From: an uncultured Gemmatimonadota bacterium
GTDB taxonomy: Bacteria > Gemmatimonadota > Gemmatimonadetes > Gemmatimonadales > Gemmatimonadaceae
Length of the DNA: 11,200 nt
Reading direction: 5' to 3'
Assembly (NCBI GenBank): GCA_903906325.1
Contig: CAIVJV010000317.1
Span: 1-11,200 of the forward strand
The notes below the pieces were generated by a model. The model had not been told where the DNA came from and searched no databases. It saw only the letters and a program-made list of their open reading frames with translations. The translations under genes were made by a program, and so were the position numbers. Shown here piece by piece: positions 5,482 through 11,200 of this stretch (the stretch's first letter is position 1; every line of letters starts with the position of its first letter).

Positions 5482-7242
5482 AGCGCCCTCCTGCTCGTGG
5501 CGCTCTCGGCCCTCGCCTGTGGGGGAGGGCCCTCCGAACCCGCGCCCGATCCCACCGCCGCGCAGGTCGCGGTGACGCCGGCGACCCTCACCCTCGCGAG
5601 CGGCGCCACCGGCCAACTCACGGCGACCGCGCGGGATGCCGCCGGCGTGGTCCTCACGGGTCGCACCGTGAGCTGGGCGAGTCAGGACACGACCGTCGCC
5701 AAGGTCGATGCCGTCGGGCTGGTCACCGCCCAGCTCATCCGCGCGGCCGCAGGCGGTGAGACGCGCGTGACCGCGACGGTGGATGGGAAGAGTGCGACGA
5801 CCACCATCACCGTCACGCCGGTCCCCGTCGCGCGCGTCGTGGTCGCGCCGACCCCGCTGACCTTGGCCATCGGGGAGACCCGGCAACTCACGGCGACGCT
5901 CACCGATGCCGCAGGCATCACCCTGACCGGTCGGACCACCACCTGGATCAGCGCCGACAGCACCAAGGTCCGTGTCTCCACCACGGGGGTGGTGACCGCG
6001 GTCGCCGCGGGCACGGTGAGCATCGGGGCGATCAGCGAGGGACAACTGGGCTCCGCGAGCGTGACCGTCCCTGCCCCGAGCAGCACCCTCACCTTGCGTG
6101 ACAGCCTCGTGACCACCGCGCAGGGTCTCTTCATGGGGGCGGCCTCGCGGGATCTCTCACGCATCGCCGTCGGGCCGAACGTGGATGCGACCTCGACCTC
6201 GCGCGACCTCCTCTTCACCGATTTCTCCGGCACGATACTCGCCCGCCACGACGTCGGTGGGTCCACCTGGGCGGTGGCGATGACCCCGGATGGGGCGCGG
6301 ACCATCGCCGGCTCCGATGACGAACAGGTCTACGTCTTCCAGGGCACCGCGCTCCGCAACCGGGGACGCCCCCTCGCCGGCAACACACAGGTGCGCGGCG
6401 TCGCCATCTCCGATGACGGGCGATGGGCGGGGACCGGCGGCCAGCGCTTCGTCCTGCTGGACCTCGACGCGGCGACGCCACTCGCCCCGATCTACGTGGA
6501 CAGCACGCTCACCCAGACACGTGCGATGGACTTCGCCTCAGGCGGTCGGTGGGTCGCGTATGGGGGACGCCGAGAGGTCAGCGGGCGACAGCTCTCCATC
6601 GTCGCCATCTACGACCTGACGAACCGCACCCGCGTGCTGTGGGATACCATCCCCACGACCGCGGAGAACGGCGAGCTGCGGTCCCTCGCGATCTCCAGTG
6701 ATGGCAATCGGATCATCGCCGGTGATTGGGCCGGTCGGCTTCACTACTACGTCCGGACCGATCCCGCAGGGACCACCTGGACGCGCAGCACGCAGGACGT
6801 GGGAAGCCGGATCTACTGGGTCGACCTCACCGCCGATGCGACCCGTGCGGTGGTCGGGACGCAGGGGAGTGACTTGCGACTCTATGACCTCTCGGCGACG
6901 GCCGCCACACTGAACTGGAAGCGCCCGGCCACCGGGGTCCCGCTCAATCCCCCGATGGACGGCGGGCAGCGCACCGTCCACATCACCCCGGACGGGAAGA
7001 GCATCAGCGCCGGCACGCGCGGGGGCGGGAGCGGCGGAGGCCAGATCTTCGTCTTCGGCGCCACGGGGGATCTGCGACTGGGGCGCGCCTCGTATGCGAC
7101 GCAGGTGGCCGGCGCCTGGAAGGCGCGGGCGGGCGCGGCGGATCCGGAGACCTGGTTCGTGCGGGTCTCAGATGATGGGACGAAGGCGGTGATGGCGTCC
7201 TACAGCGGGATCCTCTACTTCTTCACCGGCAACGCCCCCTGA
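4717..7242 (+). CDS. In-frame fusion: paa-type enoyl-CoA hydratase/isomerase joined to an Ig-like/propeller lipoprotein
   Basis: A single uninterrupted frame encodes 841 aa. Residues 1-255 form a full-length crotonase: oxyanion-hole blocks FCAGASFDEF (65-74) and QAAGGALGL (111-119), a candidate catalytic Glu138 in KLSELQVGIGPF, and a C-terminal SEFTKAALQQFRAK typical of a crotonase end. Directly after this comes a lipoprotein signal, SALLLVALSALA then Cys268, followed by GGG. Two Ig-like (Big2-type) repeats follow at about 281-366 and 369-452, then a WD40-like propeller (458-841) with blades such as MTPDGARTIAGSDD and VAISDDGRW. The crotonase half should act in the cytoplasm on CoA thioesters, probably in phenylacetate catabolism given divergent paaA; the second half should be exported and lipidated. 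A true fusion would be topologically contradictory. Alternatives are a recent deletion that removed the stop, a sequence error, or internal initiation at 5401. Confidence 0.8.
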   Translation: MSDPLSAGTVHTRTADGIATVEFSHPKGNSLPAALLVELAQAIRAAGADPAARVIVLRSTGTSTFCAGASFDEFLAVSTPAEGQRFFSGFSQVIRAMVEAPKFVLTRVQGQAAGGALGLIAASDYSIAVRTARAKLSELQVGIGPFVVGVVLERKLGLARFMNLGVHADWHDAEWCERHGLYSMLVEDEAALDAAVMAHATRLAAANPEAMREMKRIFWHGTDTWEGQMSDRAAMSGRMVLSEFTKAALQQFRAKSALLLVALSALACGGGPSEPAPDPTAAQVAVTPATLTLASGATGQLTATARDAAGVVLTGRTVSWASQDTTVAKVDAVGLVTAQLIRAAAGGETRVTATVDGKSATTTITVTPVPVARVVVAPTPLTLAIGETRQLTATLTDAAGITLTGRTTTWISADSTKVRVSTTGVVTAVAAGTVSIGAISEGQLGSASVTVPAPSSTLTLRDSLVTTAQGLFMGAASRDLSRIAVGPNVDATSTSRDLLFTDFSGTILARHDVGGSTWAVAMTPDGARTIAGSDDEQVYVFQGTALRNRGRPLAGNTQVRGVAISDDGRWAGTGGQRFVLLDLDAATPLAPIYVDSTLTQTRAMDFASGGRWVAYGGRREVSGRQLSIVAIYDLTNRTRVLWDTIPTTAENGELRSLAISSDGNRIIAGDWAGRLHYYVRTDPAGTTWTRSTQDVGSRIYWVDLTADATRAVVGTQGSDLRLYDLSATAATLNWKRPATGVPLNPPMDGGQRTVHITPDGKSISAGTRGGGSGGGQIFVFGATGDLRLGRASYATQVAGAWKARAGAADPETWFVRVSDDGTKAVMASYSGILYFFTGNAP
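5391..5403 (+). promoter_or_regulatory. Internal Shine-Dalgarno and ATG that could start the lipoprotein
   Basis: GGAGG at 5391-5395 lies 5 nt before an in-frame ATG at 5401, the clearest Shine-Dalgarno arrangement in the window. Starting there gives a protein of 613 aa with a signal peptide of 39 residues before the lipobox Cys: a long, net-basic n-region, then SALLLVALSALA. ATG codons at 5419 and 5431 are also in frame and give shorter n-regions. The same bases encode WEGQ of the crotonase, so the match could be chance. Confidence 0.4.
5482..7242 (+). other. Lipoprotein module: lipobox, two Ig-like domains, WD40-like propeller
   Basis: The hydrophobic run SALLLVALSALA is followed by Cys (codon 5518-5520) and Gly-Gly-Gly, a classic signal-peptidase II lipobox (LALAC-like), then a Pro/Ala/Ser tether. 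Two Ig-like repeats with 'LTLASGATGQLTATARDAAG' and 'LTLAIGETRQLTATLTDAAG' signatures are followed by about 380 residues of repeated propeller blades up to the C-terminus (FFTGNAP). The expected location is the outer membrane or cell surface. The ligand is unknown. As a separate protein it would need one of the in-frame starts at 5401, 5419 or 5431, because none lies between the crotonase end and the signal peptide. Confidence 0.75.
5557..6072 (+). repeat. Two tandem Ig-like (Big2-type) domain repeats
   Basis: The two domains repeat with a period of about 90 codons. A 14-base identity, CAACTCACGGCGAC, occurs at 5614-5627 and again at 5884-5897 (270 bases apart), followed by GATGCCGC(C/A)GG in both. 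Both also share LTGRT and a Trp-Ala/Ile-Ser strand. The first repeat carries about five extra residues (QLIRA) before its last strands. This indicates internal duplication of an adhesion-type domain. Confidence 0.8.
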
Positions 7243-7257
7243 CGCCCGATACACGGG

Positions 7258-7287
7258 GGGGATGACGCTCACGCTCGCGTCATCCCC
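7258..7287. terminator. Hairpin between convergent genes, possible bidirectional terminator
   Basis: GGGGATGACGC (7258-7268) and GCGTCATCCCC (7277-7287) form a perfect 11-bp stem with an 8-nt loop. The hairpin starts 16 bp after the stop of the hydratase-lipoprotein frame. The stop codon of the convergent dehydrogenase (7269-7271) lies in the loop. There is no clear T-run on either strand, so intrinsic termination is not certain; it may act as a 3' stabilising structure or terminate with help from Rho. Confidence 0.6.
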
Positions 7288-8444
7288 TCCACCACCTCCT
7301 CGAACGTCTCCCGGAAGCCGCCGGCGCGTTGACGCGCCGTCGCCGCGGACGCCGACGGCTCGAGCCCCGCGGCCGCCTGCATCACCGTCCCCACGTCGAA
7401 CGCCACCCCATCGGCCTTGGCGAGATACTCCTCGACCGCGGTGAGGTAGCCCATCATCCCACCGAGTTCGGTCGGGCAATAGGACTGCCGCGCGCGCCGC
7501 AGCACATCGGCGCCCGCCGGATCGGGCATCGCGAGGTTCTCGCTCCCGCAGATCACCCGGAGCCGGGGATTCGCCGCGCACGCCGCGATCGTCTCGGCAT
7601 CGAGCGAGCCACCCGCGGCATTCACCACCACCGCATCGATCGGCTCGGTGAGCAGCGCGAGCTTCCGCTCCGGTCCCTCCGCGCGGATCCCTCGTGCCGC
7701 GAGCTCGGCCCGCCGCTCGGCGCGCGACTCGCAGACCAGCAGCGTCACGCCCATCGGATACAGACGCTCCACCATATGCATCCCGATGTTCCCGCACCCG
7801 ATCAGCAAGACGGTCGCCTGCGCGAGCGGCACCTCGGCGGCGCGCAGCATCCCGAGCAGGACCTGCACATTCCCCTCAGCCGTCGGCCCCGACGTGTCGG
7901 CGACGACGCTCCCGCGGTAGCGCGCATTTAGGTAGGCGAGGGAACTCCCTGACCCATCGTGCAGCATCCCATGCCCGAGGTCCTGGCCCGTCACGAGGAA
8001 GATCCCCGACTCGCGCTCGATCGCCTGGAAGCTCGCGATGGCGAAGTCGAGCAACGCCCGGTCGTGCGGCTGCCCGACGCGTGCCTCCGGCGTCGGCGCG
8101 AGCACGCACTTCCCACCGACGATCCGCGAGAGATCGCGCGTGGCGAGCGGCCCACCGATACCGAGGAGCCGCGACCATCGGACCTTCTCCTCCATCCCCA
8201 TGGCGAGGGCGATCGCCTCACGCTCCGGGGTGAACCCCTCCGAGCGCATCCGCTCGTTGGGCGCGATACGGAACCCACCCAACGAGAGCTTGCCGGAGCC
8301 CGGCGCCGCATGGGTGGCGACGGCGAGGGTCCACCCATGGGTGTCATCGACGAAGCGATGGACCCAGACATCGGGGGCCATCGAACGCCCGAGGGCGGGG
8401 AGGATCCGCCGCGCCTCCTCCGGGGGTAGTAGGGTCGCGGTCAC
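7269..8444 (-). CDS. Glu/Leu/Phe/Val dehydrogenase family protein (leucine dehydrogenase-like, divergent)
   Basis: The product is 391 aa from a GTG start. It follows the amino-acid dehydrogenase layout: an N-terminal catalytic domain with LSLGGFRI (54-60), MEEKVRW (84-90) and VGGKCVL (109-115), giving candidate catalytic lysines Lys87 and Lys112, then TGQDLG (152-157) with Asp155. A Rossmann domain follows with GCGNIG (216-221) and an acidic residue in CES (238-240), which suggests NAD preference. The family would catalyse reversible oxidative deamination of an aliphatic or aromatic amino acid to the 2-oxo acid. The motif that is usually NAGGVINVADE reads TELGGMMGYLTAVEE, so a substrate-contacting Asn is replaced by Glu and specificity may differ. 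TATAGG sits 8 nt upstream of the GTG with no Shine-Dalgarno. It is slightly longer than typical leucine dehydrogenases (about 365 aa). Confidence 0.85.
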   Translation of the reverse strand: MTATLLPPEEARRILPALGRSMAPDVWVHRFVDDTHGWTLAVATHAAPGSGKLSLGGFRIAPNERMRSEGFTPEREAIALAMGMEEKVRWSRLLGIGGPLATRDLSRIVGGKCVLAPTPEARVGQPHDRALLDFAIASFQAIERESGIFLVTGQDLGHGMLHDGSGSSLAYLNARYRGSVVADTSGPTAEGNVQVLLGMLRAAEVPLAQATVLLIGCGNIGMHMVERLYPMGVTLLVCESRAERRAELAARGIRAEGPERKLALLTEPIDAVVVNAAGGSLDAETIAACAANPRLRVICGSENLAMPDPAGADVLRRARQSYCPTELGGMMGYLTAVEEYLAKADGVAFDVGTVMQAAAGLEPSASAATARQRAGGFRETFEEVVEGMTRA

Positions 8445-8492
8445 GCGAGAAACCTATACGGCCCCCCTTCCCCACGCGCTACGATTCTCCCA
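8445..8492. promoter_or_regulatory. 48-bp divergent promoter gap with two -10-like boxes next to start codons
   Basis: Only 48 bp separate the divergent GTG (8444) and ATG (8493). TATAGG on the minus strand (8458-8453) ends 8 nt before the dehydrogenase GTG, and TACGAT on the plus strand (8480-8485) ends 7 nt before the hydrolase ATG. Neither gene has a Shine-Dalgarno and no clear -35 is seen. If these boxes are real, transcription would begin at or within a few bases of the start codons. Confidence 0.5.
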
Positions 8493-9425
8493 ATGCGACG
8501 CGGTGTCCTCCCGACTCATGCCCTCCTGGGCCTTGCGCTCCTCGAGCTCGTCGCCATCGGGGCGCTCGTGCTCTGGCTCCTGCGCGACCCGGTGCCGGTC
8601 TTCGACGCGCGCACCGGTGCGCTCATCCGCGTCGATACCCTCGAGGTCGCGGAGGACGCGGGCCATCGTGAATCCGTCCTGCGCCTCACCAACGACAAAG
8701 GGCTCGTCGTGACCCTCGCGGTGCGGCGCCCGATCGAGTCCTCCCCGTCGAAGCGCGCAGCCTTCCTGATCCTCGGTGGCGCCGAGCGCGGCCGCGGCGC
8801 GGCGAAGCTCCTCGCCGATACGCGCGGCACGATCGTCGCCGCGATCGACTACCCGTACGATGGCGACCTCAAGGCGAAAGGGCTCGCCGTCTTGGCGCAG
8901 GTCCCCGCGATCCGACGCGCCTTCTATGCCACGCCACCTGCCGTCACCTTGGTCCTTGACTACCTCAGCGCCGACCCCGAGGTCGATCGGTCTCGCATGG
9001 AGCTGCTGGGCGCGAGCTTCGGCGCCCCCTTCGCGACGATCGCCGCCGCGCGCGATCCGCGCGTCACCCGCCTCTGGATCGCGCATGGCGGGGGACGCCC
9101 CTCTCTGATGATCGAGACGGGGCTCCGCCGGGATGTCCCGAACGCGCTCCTCCGCGTCCCCCTCGCGAGACTCGGCACGCTCCTCGTCTCCGGCCCCCGC
9201 TTCGCGCCAGAGCACTGGGTCGGCCGTGTCGCCCCGCGCCCGGTGGTGATGCTCAACGCGACCGAGGATGAGCGCATCCCCCCCGCATCGGTGCAGGCCC
9301 TCTGGGAGGCCGCGCAGGAACCCAAGGAACAGATCTGGATCGACGGCCCCCACATGCTCGGGAGTCGCCCGCAGATCCTCCAGGCGATCGTCGACTCGGT
9401 GATGGTGCGCGTCGGGACCCGATAG
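8493..9425 (+). CDS. Membrane-anchored alpha/beta hydrolase
   Basis: The product is 310 aa. Residues 10-30 form one hydrophobic helix after two N-terminal arginines, an uncleaved anchor or signal peptide that places the enzyme outside the cytoplasmic membrane. A short variable region is followed by an alpha/beta-hydrolase fold: oxyanion strand FLILGGAERGRG (91-102), nucleophile elbow GASFG with Ser175, acid in ATEDERIPP (Asp259) and His287 in DGPHM. The spacing fits an esterase or peptidase-like hydrolase of the dienelactone-hydrolase/BAAT type; the substrate is unknown. It is followed after 9 bp by tgt in the same direction. Its TAG stop lies within a GATAGC box that may serve as the tgt -10. 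The start is supported by the TACGAT box 7 nt upstream and by the position of the membrane segment. Confidence 0.85.
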   Translation: MRRGVLPTHALLGLALLELVAIGALVLWLLRDPVPVFDARTGALIRVDTLEVAEDAGHRESVLRLTNDKGLVVTLAVRRPIESSPSKRAAFLILGGAERGRGAAKLLADTRGTIVAAIDYPYDGDLKAKGLAVLAQVPAIRRAFYATPPAVTLVLDYLSADPEVDRSRMELLGASFGAPFATIAAARDPRVTRLWIAHGGGRPSLMIETGLRRDVPNALLRVPLARLGTLLVSGPRFAPEHWVGRVAPRPVVMLNATEDERIPPASVQALWEAAQEPKEQIWIDGPHMLGSRPQILQAIVDSVMVRVGTR

Positions 9426-9434
9426 CTTTCCGGC
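9421..9434 (+). promoter_or_regulatory. Candidate -10 box for tgt overlapping the hydrolase stop codon
   Basis: GATAGC (9421-9426) ends 8 nt before the tgt GTG, followed by TTTCCGGC. The layout closely parallels TATAGG-TTTCTCGC-GTG upstream of the dehydrogenase. The TAG of the box is the stop codon of the preceding gene. There is no Shine-Dalgarno between the two genes. Simple read-through from the hydrolase promoter is the alternative. Confidence 0.35.
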
Positions 9435-10652
9435 GTGACCGCTTTCGCCTTCTCGACCCGCCACGCCGCCGGTGCCGCTCGGCTCGGCACCTTCACCACC
9501 CCACATGGCCCGGTGGAGACCCCCGCCTTCATGCCGGTGGGCACGCATGGCACGATCAAGGGACTGAGCGTCGACGAGGTCGCCGCCGCCGGCGGTCGGA
9601 TGATCCTCTCCAACGCCTTCCATCTCTACCTCCGGCCCGGCGACGAGATGGTGCGCGCCCTCGGCGGCCTGCACGCCTTCACCCGGTGGGAGGGCCCGAT
9701 GCTCACCGACTCCGGGGGCTTTCAGGTCTTCTCGCTGGCGCAGCTCCGCACCGTGAGCGAACAGGGGATCACCTTCCGCTCCCCGCTCGACGGCTCGCTG
9801 CATGACTACACCCCCGAAGCGGTGATGCGCATCGAGCGCAACCTCGGGGCCGATTGCATCATGCAGCTCGACGAGTTGATCGAAGGGCGCTCCGATATCG
9901 ACGCCTCACGCGCCGCGATGGAGCGGAGCCTGCGCTGGCTCGAGCGCTGTCGGATCGAGTTCGACCGGATCTCGCAGGAGGGCCGCGCCCCGATCACACA
10001 TCTCGAGGCCCCGGTGGGTGCTCCGCCGCTCGCGATGCACGATCCCGTCGCCGATCTCGCGCCGCCCCCGCAGCTCCTCCTGCCGATCGTCCAGGGGGGC
10101 GTCCACGCCGAGCTCCGCCGCGCCTCGGCGCGCGGGATCCTCCAGACAGGGGATTGGGAGGCGATCGCGATCGGCGGGCTCTCCGTCGGGGAGCCGAAGC
10201 CCGCGATGCTCGCGACCCTCGAGATCTGCGACGCGGAGCTCCCACGGGAGCGGCCTCGCTACCTGATGGGGGTCGGACACCCTGACGATCTGGTGGAGGC
10301 GGTGTCGCGAGGCGTCGATCTCTTCGACTGCGTGGCGCCCACCCGCATGGGGCGCCACGGGACCTTCTTCACCGATGACGGGACGGTGCAGATCAAGCGC
10401 GCCACGCATCGCACCGATCGGCGTCCACTGGTGGAGGGGTGCGCCTGCCCCGCCTGCACGCGCTACGATCGCGCCTATCTGCGGCACCTCTTCGCCGCAG
10501 GGGAGATGCTCGGGCTCCGCCTCCTCGCCCTGCACAACGTCACTTACCTGATCCAGCTGATGGCGCGGGCGCGGACGGCGCTCCGCGAGGATCGCTTCCC
10601 CTCGTGGAGCGCCGACTGGCTCGCGCGTTACCGCTCGAGGACGAGCGACTGA
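9435..10652 (+). CDS. tgt: tRNA-guanine transglycosylase (queuosine pathway)
   Basis: The product is 405 aa from a GTG start. Tgt exchanges guanine 34 of GUN-anticodon tRNAs for preQ1 during queuosine synthesis, in the cytoplasm. Diagnostic blocks are TPAFMPVGTHGTIKG (29-43), TDSGGFQVFS with acid/base Asp92, MQLDE (143-147) for base recognition, IVQGG (218-222), GGLSVGEP (247-254), and FDCVAPTR (297-304) carrying nucleophile Asp298. The zinc site is Cys336, Cys338, Cys341 and His367 (CxCx2Cx25H). The protein is longer than the usual 370-380 aa because of a Pro/Ala-rich insertion of about 30 residues near 180-213, just before IVQGG. The common PTRNGRNG reads PTRMGRHG. Key catalytic and zinc residues are intact, so activity is expected. 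The 3' end overlaps the convergent peptidase gene by 25 bp. Confidence 0.97.
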   Translation: MTAFAFSTRHAAGAARLGTFTTPHGPVETPAFMPVGTHGTIKGLSVDEVAAAGGRMILSNAFHLYLRPGDEMVRALGGLHAFTRWEGPMLTDSGGFQVFSLAQLRTVSEQGITFRSPLDGSLHDYTPEAVMRIERNLGADCIMQLDELIEGRSDIDASRAAMERSLRWLERCRIEFDRISQEGRAPITHLEAPVGAPPLAMHDPVADLAPPPQLLLPIVQGGVHAELRRASARGILQTGDWEAIAIGGLSVGEPKPAMLATLEICDAELPRERPRYLMGVGHPDDLVEAVSRGVDLFDCVAPTRMGRHGTFFTDDGTVQIKRATHRTDRRPLVEGCACPACTRYDRAYLRHLFAAGEMLGLRLLALHNVTYLIQLMARARTALREDRFPSWSADWLARYRSRTSD

Positions 10653-11200
10653 ATGAAGAACTCCATCATCCGCTGCTGATTGATGCTCGCGTGCCCCACA
10701 TCGGGGCCGACCTGCACCTCGAAGCTCTTCCCCGCCCGCTGGAGCGCCTGGATCAACTGCATCGAGTTGTTGGGATGCACGTTGTCGTCGGCGGTCCCGT
10801 AGAAGATCATGAGCCGCCCACGCAGGTTCGCGGCGTACTCCATGGCGTTCCCCTTCTGGTACCCCGCGGGGTTCGCCTGCGGGGTGTACATGTACCGCTC
10901 GGTGTAGATCGTGTCGTAGTGATGCCAGCTCGTCACCGAGGACGACGCCGAGGCGGCGTGGAAGGCATCGGGATGCCGCAGCAAGGCGAGCGCGGAGGCG
11001 TAGCCGCCATACGACGTCCCGAAGATCCCGACCTTCTGTCCATCGACGAAGGGGAGCTTCGCCAGATGCCGTGAGGCGGCGGCAAGGTCATCGATCTCGA
11101 CCTCACCGAGCTTCTCATAGATCGCGTCGAGCGCCTGCTTCCCGCGTCCCGCGGCGCTGCGCGTGTCGAGCGTGACGACGAGGAACCCCATCTCCGTCCA
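10628..11200 (-). CDS. S9 family serine peptidase, C-terminal catalytic domain (dipeptidyl peptidase IV-like; 5' end outside window)
   Basis: The last 190 codons are seen; the frame continues past the right edge with no need for the internal ATG at 11191. The catalytic triad of the prolyl oligopeptidase clan is visible: Ser in VGIFGTSYGGYASAL, Asp in YGTADDNVHPNNS and His in GPDVGHAS. The preceding TLDTRSAAGRGK matches the 'D-R-G-x-x-x-R-G' strand-turn of DPP4-like enzymes, and YTERYMYTP matches their YTERYM signature. Members cleave dipeptides from peptide N-termini, usually in the periplasm. The upstream propeller and signal peptide would lie outside the window. The nucleophile motif is GTSYGG where DPP4 has GWSYGG. 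The stop TAA at 10630-10628 lies inside the tgt 3' end. Confidence 0.93.
   Translation of the reverse strand, partial: WTEMGFLVVTLDTRSAAGRGKQALDAIYEKLGEVEIDDLAAASRHLAKLPFVDGQKVGIFGTSYGGYASALALLRHPDAFHAASASSSVTSWHHYDTIYTERYMYTPQANPAGYQKGNAMEYAANLRGRLMIFYGTADDNVHPNNSMQLIQALQRAGKSFEVQVGPDVGHASINQQRMMEFFIQSLVLER
10632..10647. terminator. Short hairpin in the tgt/peptidase 3' overlap
   Basis: CGCTCG (10632-10637), loop AGGA, and CGAGCG (10642-10647) form a 6-bp perfect stem inside the 25-bp tail-to-tail overlap of the two convergent genes. No T-run follows on either strand. It is the only candidate structure for ending both transcripts here, but its short stem makes a terminator role weak. Confidence 0.25.

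Noticed and set aside
8454..9803. Minus-strand open frame of 449 codons opposite the hydrolase and the start of tgt
   Set aside because: The opposite strand carries two proteins with complete catalytic motifs; this frame is Gly/Arg/Glu-rich noise.
1..11200. CRISPR arrays, tRNA or rRNA genes, insertion sequences, phage genes
   Set aside because: No direct-repeat array, no tRNA or rRNA-like sequence, no transposase or integrase motif and no terminal inverted repeats were seen on reading both strands.

Overview
The window is a gene-dense, GC-rich bacterial chromosome segment (most codons end in G or C). Gene content, codon style and the Ig-like/propeller lipoprotein resemble Gemmatimonadota or a related soil or sludge lineage. 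This is inference from general character; no rRNA or marker phylogeny is possible here. Coding density is near total, and no stretch over 300 bases lacks a gene.

Layout. A leftward operon reads paaA-paaB-paaC-paaD, the core subunits and maturation protein of the phenylacetyl-CoA 1,2-epoxidase. Its genes overlap or sit 1-2 bases apart. The operon continues into a secreted HExxH metallopeptidase with a propeller and a probable barrel, which runs off the left edge. A divergent gene starts 90 bp from paaA. It encodes a complete crotonase-family enoyl-CoA hydratase/isomerase of the type found in paa clusters. Its reading frame has no stop and runs straight into a lipoprotein signal peptide, two Ig-like (Big2-type) repeats and a WD40-like propeller. 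This chimera of a cytoplasmic enzyme and an exported lipoprotein is the oddest object in the window.

The right half holds a leftward Glu/Leu/Phe/Val-type dehydrogenase, a divergent membrane-anchored alpha/beta hydrolase, tgt (tRNA-guanine transglycosylase) in the same direction as the hydrolase, and, convergent with tgt, the C-terminal catalytic domain of an S9 (dipeptidyl peptidase IV-like) serine peptidase.

Regulation. Four genes (paaA, the dehydrogenase, the hydrolase, tgt) have a TATAG- or TANNNT-like -10 box ending 7-9 nt before the start codon and no Shine-Dalgarno sequence. This is the layout expected of leaderless transcripts. The paaA/hydratase gap carries a palindromic CTATAG that gives a -10 box on both strands, followed by an 11-bp inverted repeat that could be an operator.

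How the genes work together: PaaABCD make the ring-epoxide of phenylacetyl-CoA, and the crotonase would act further down the same route. The reductase PaaE, ligase PaaK and hydrolase PaaZ are not in this window.
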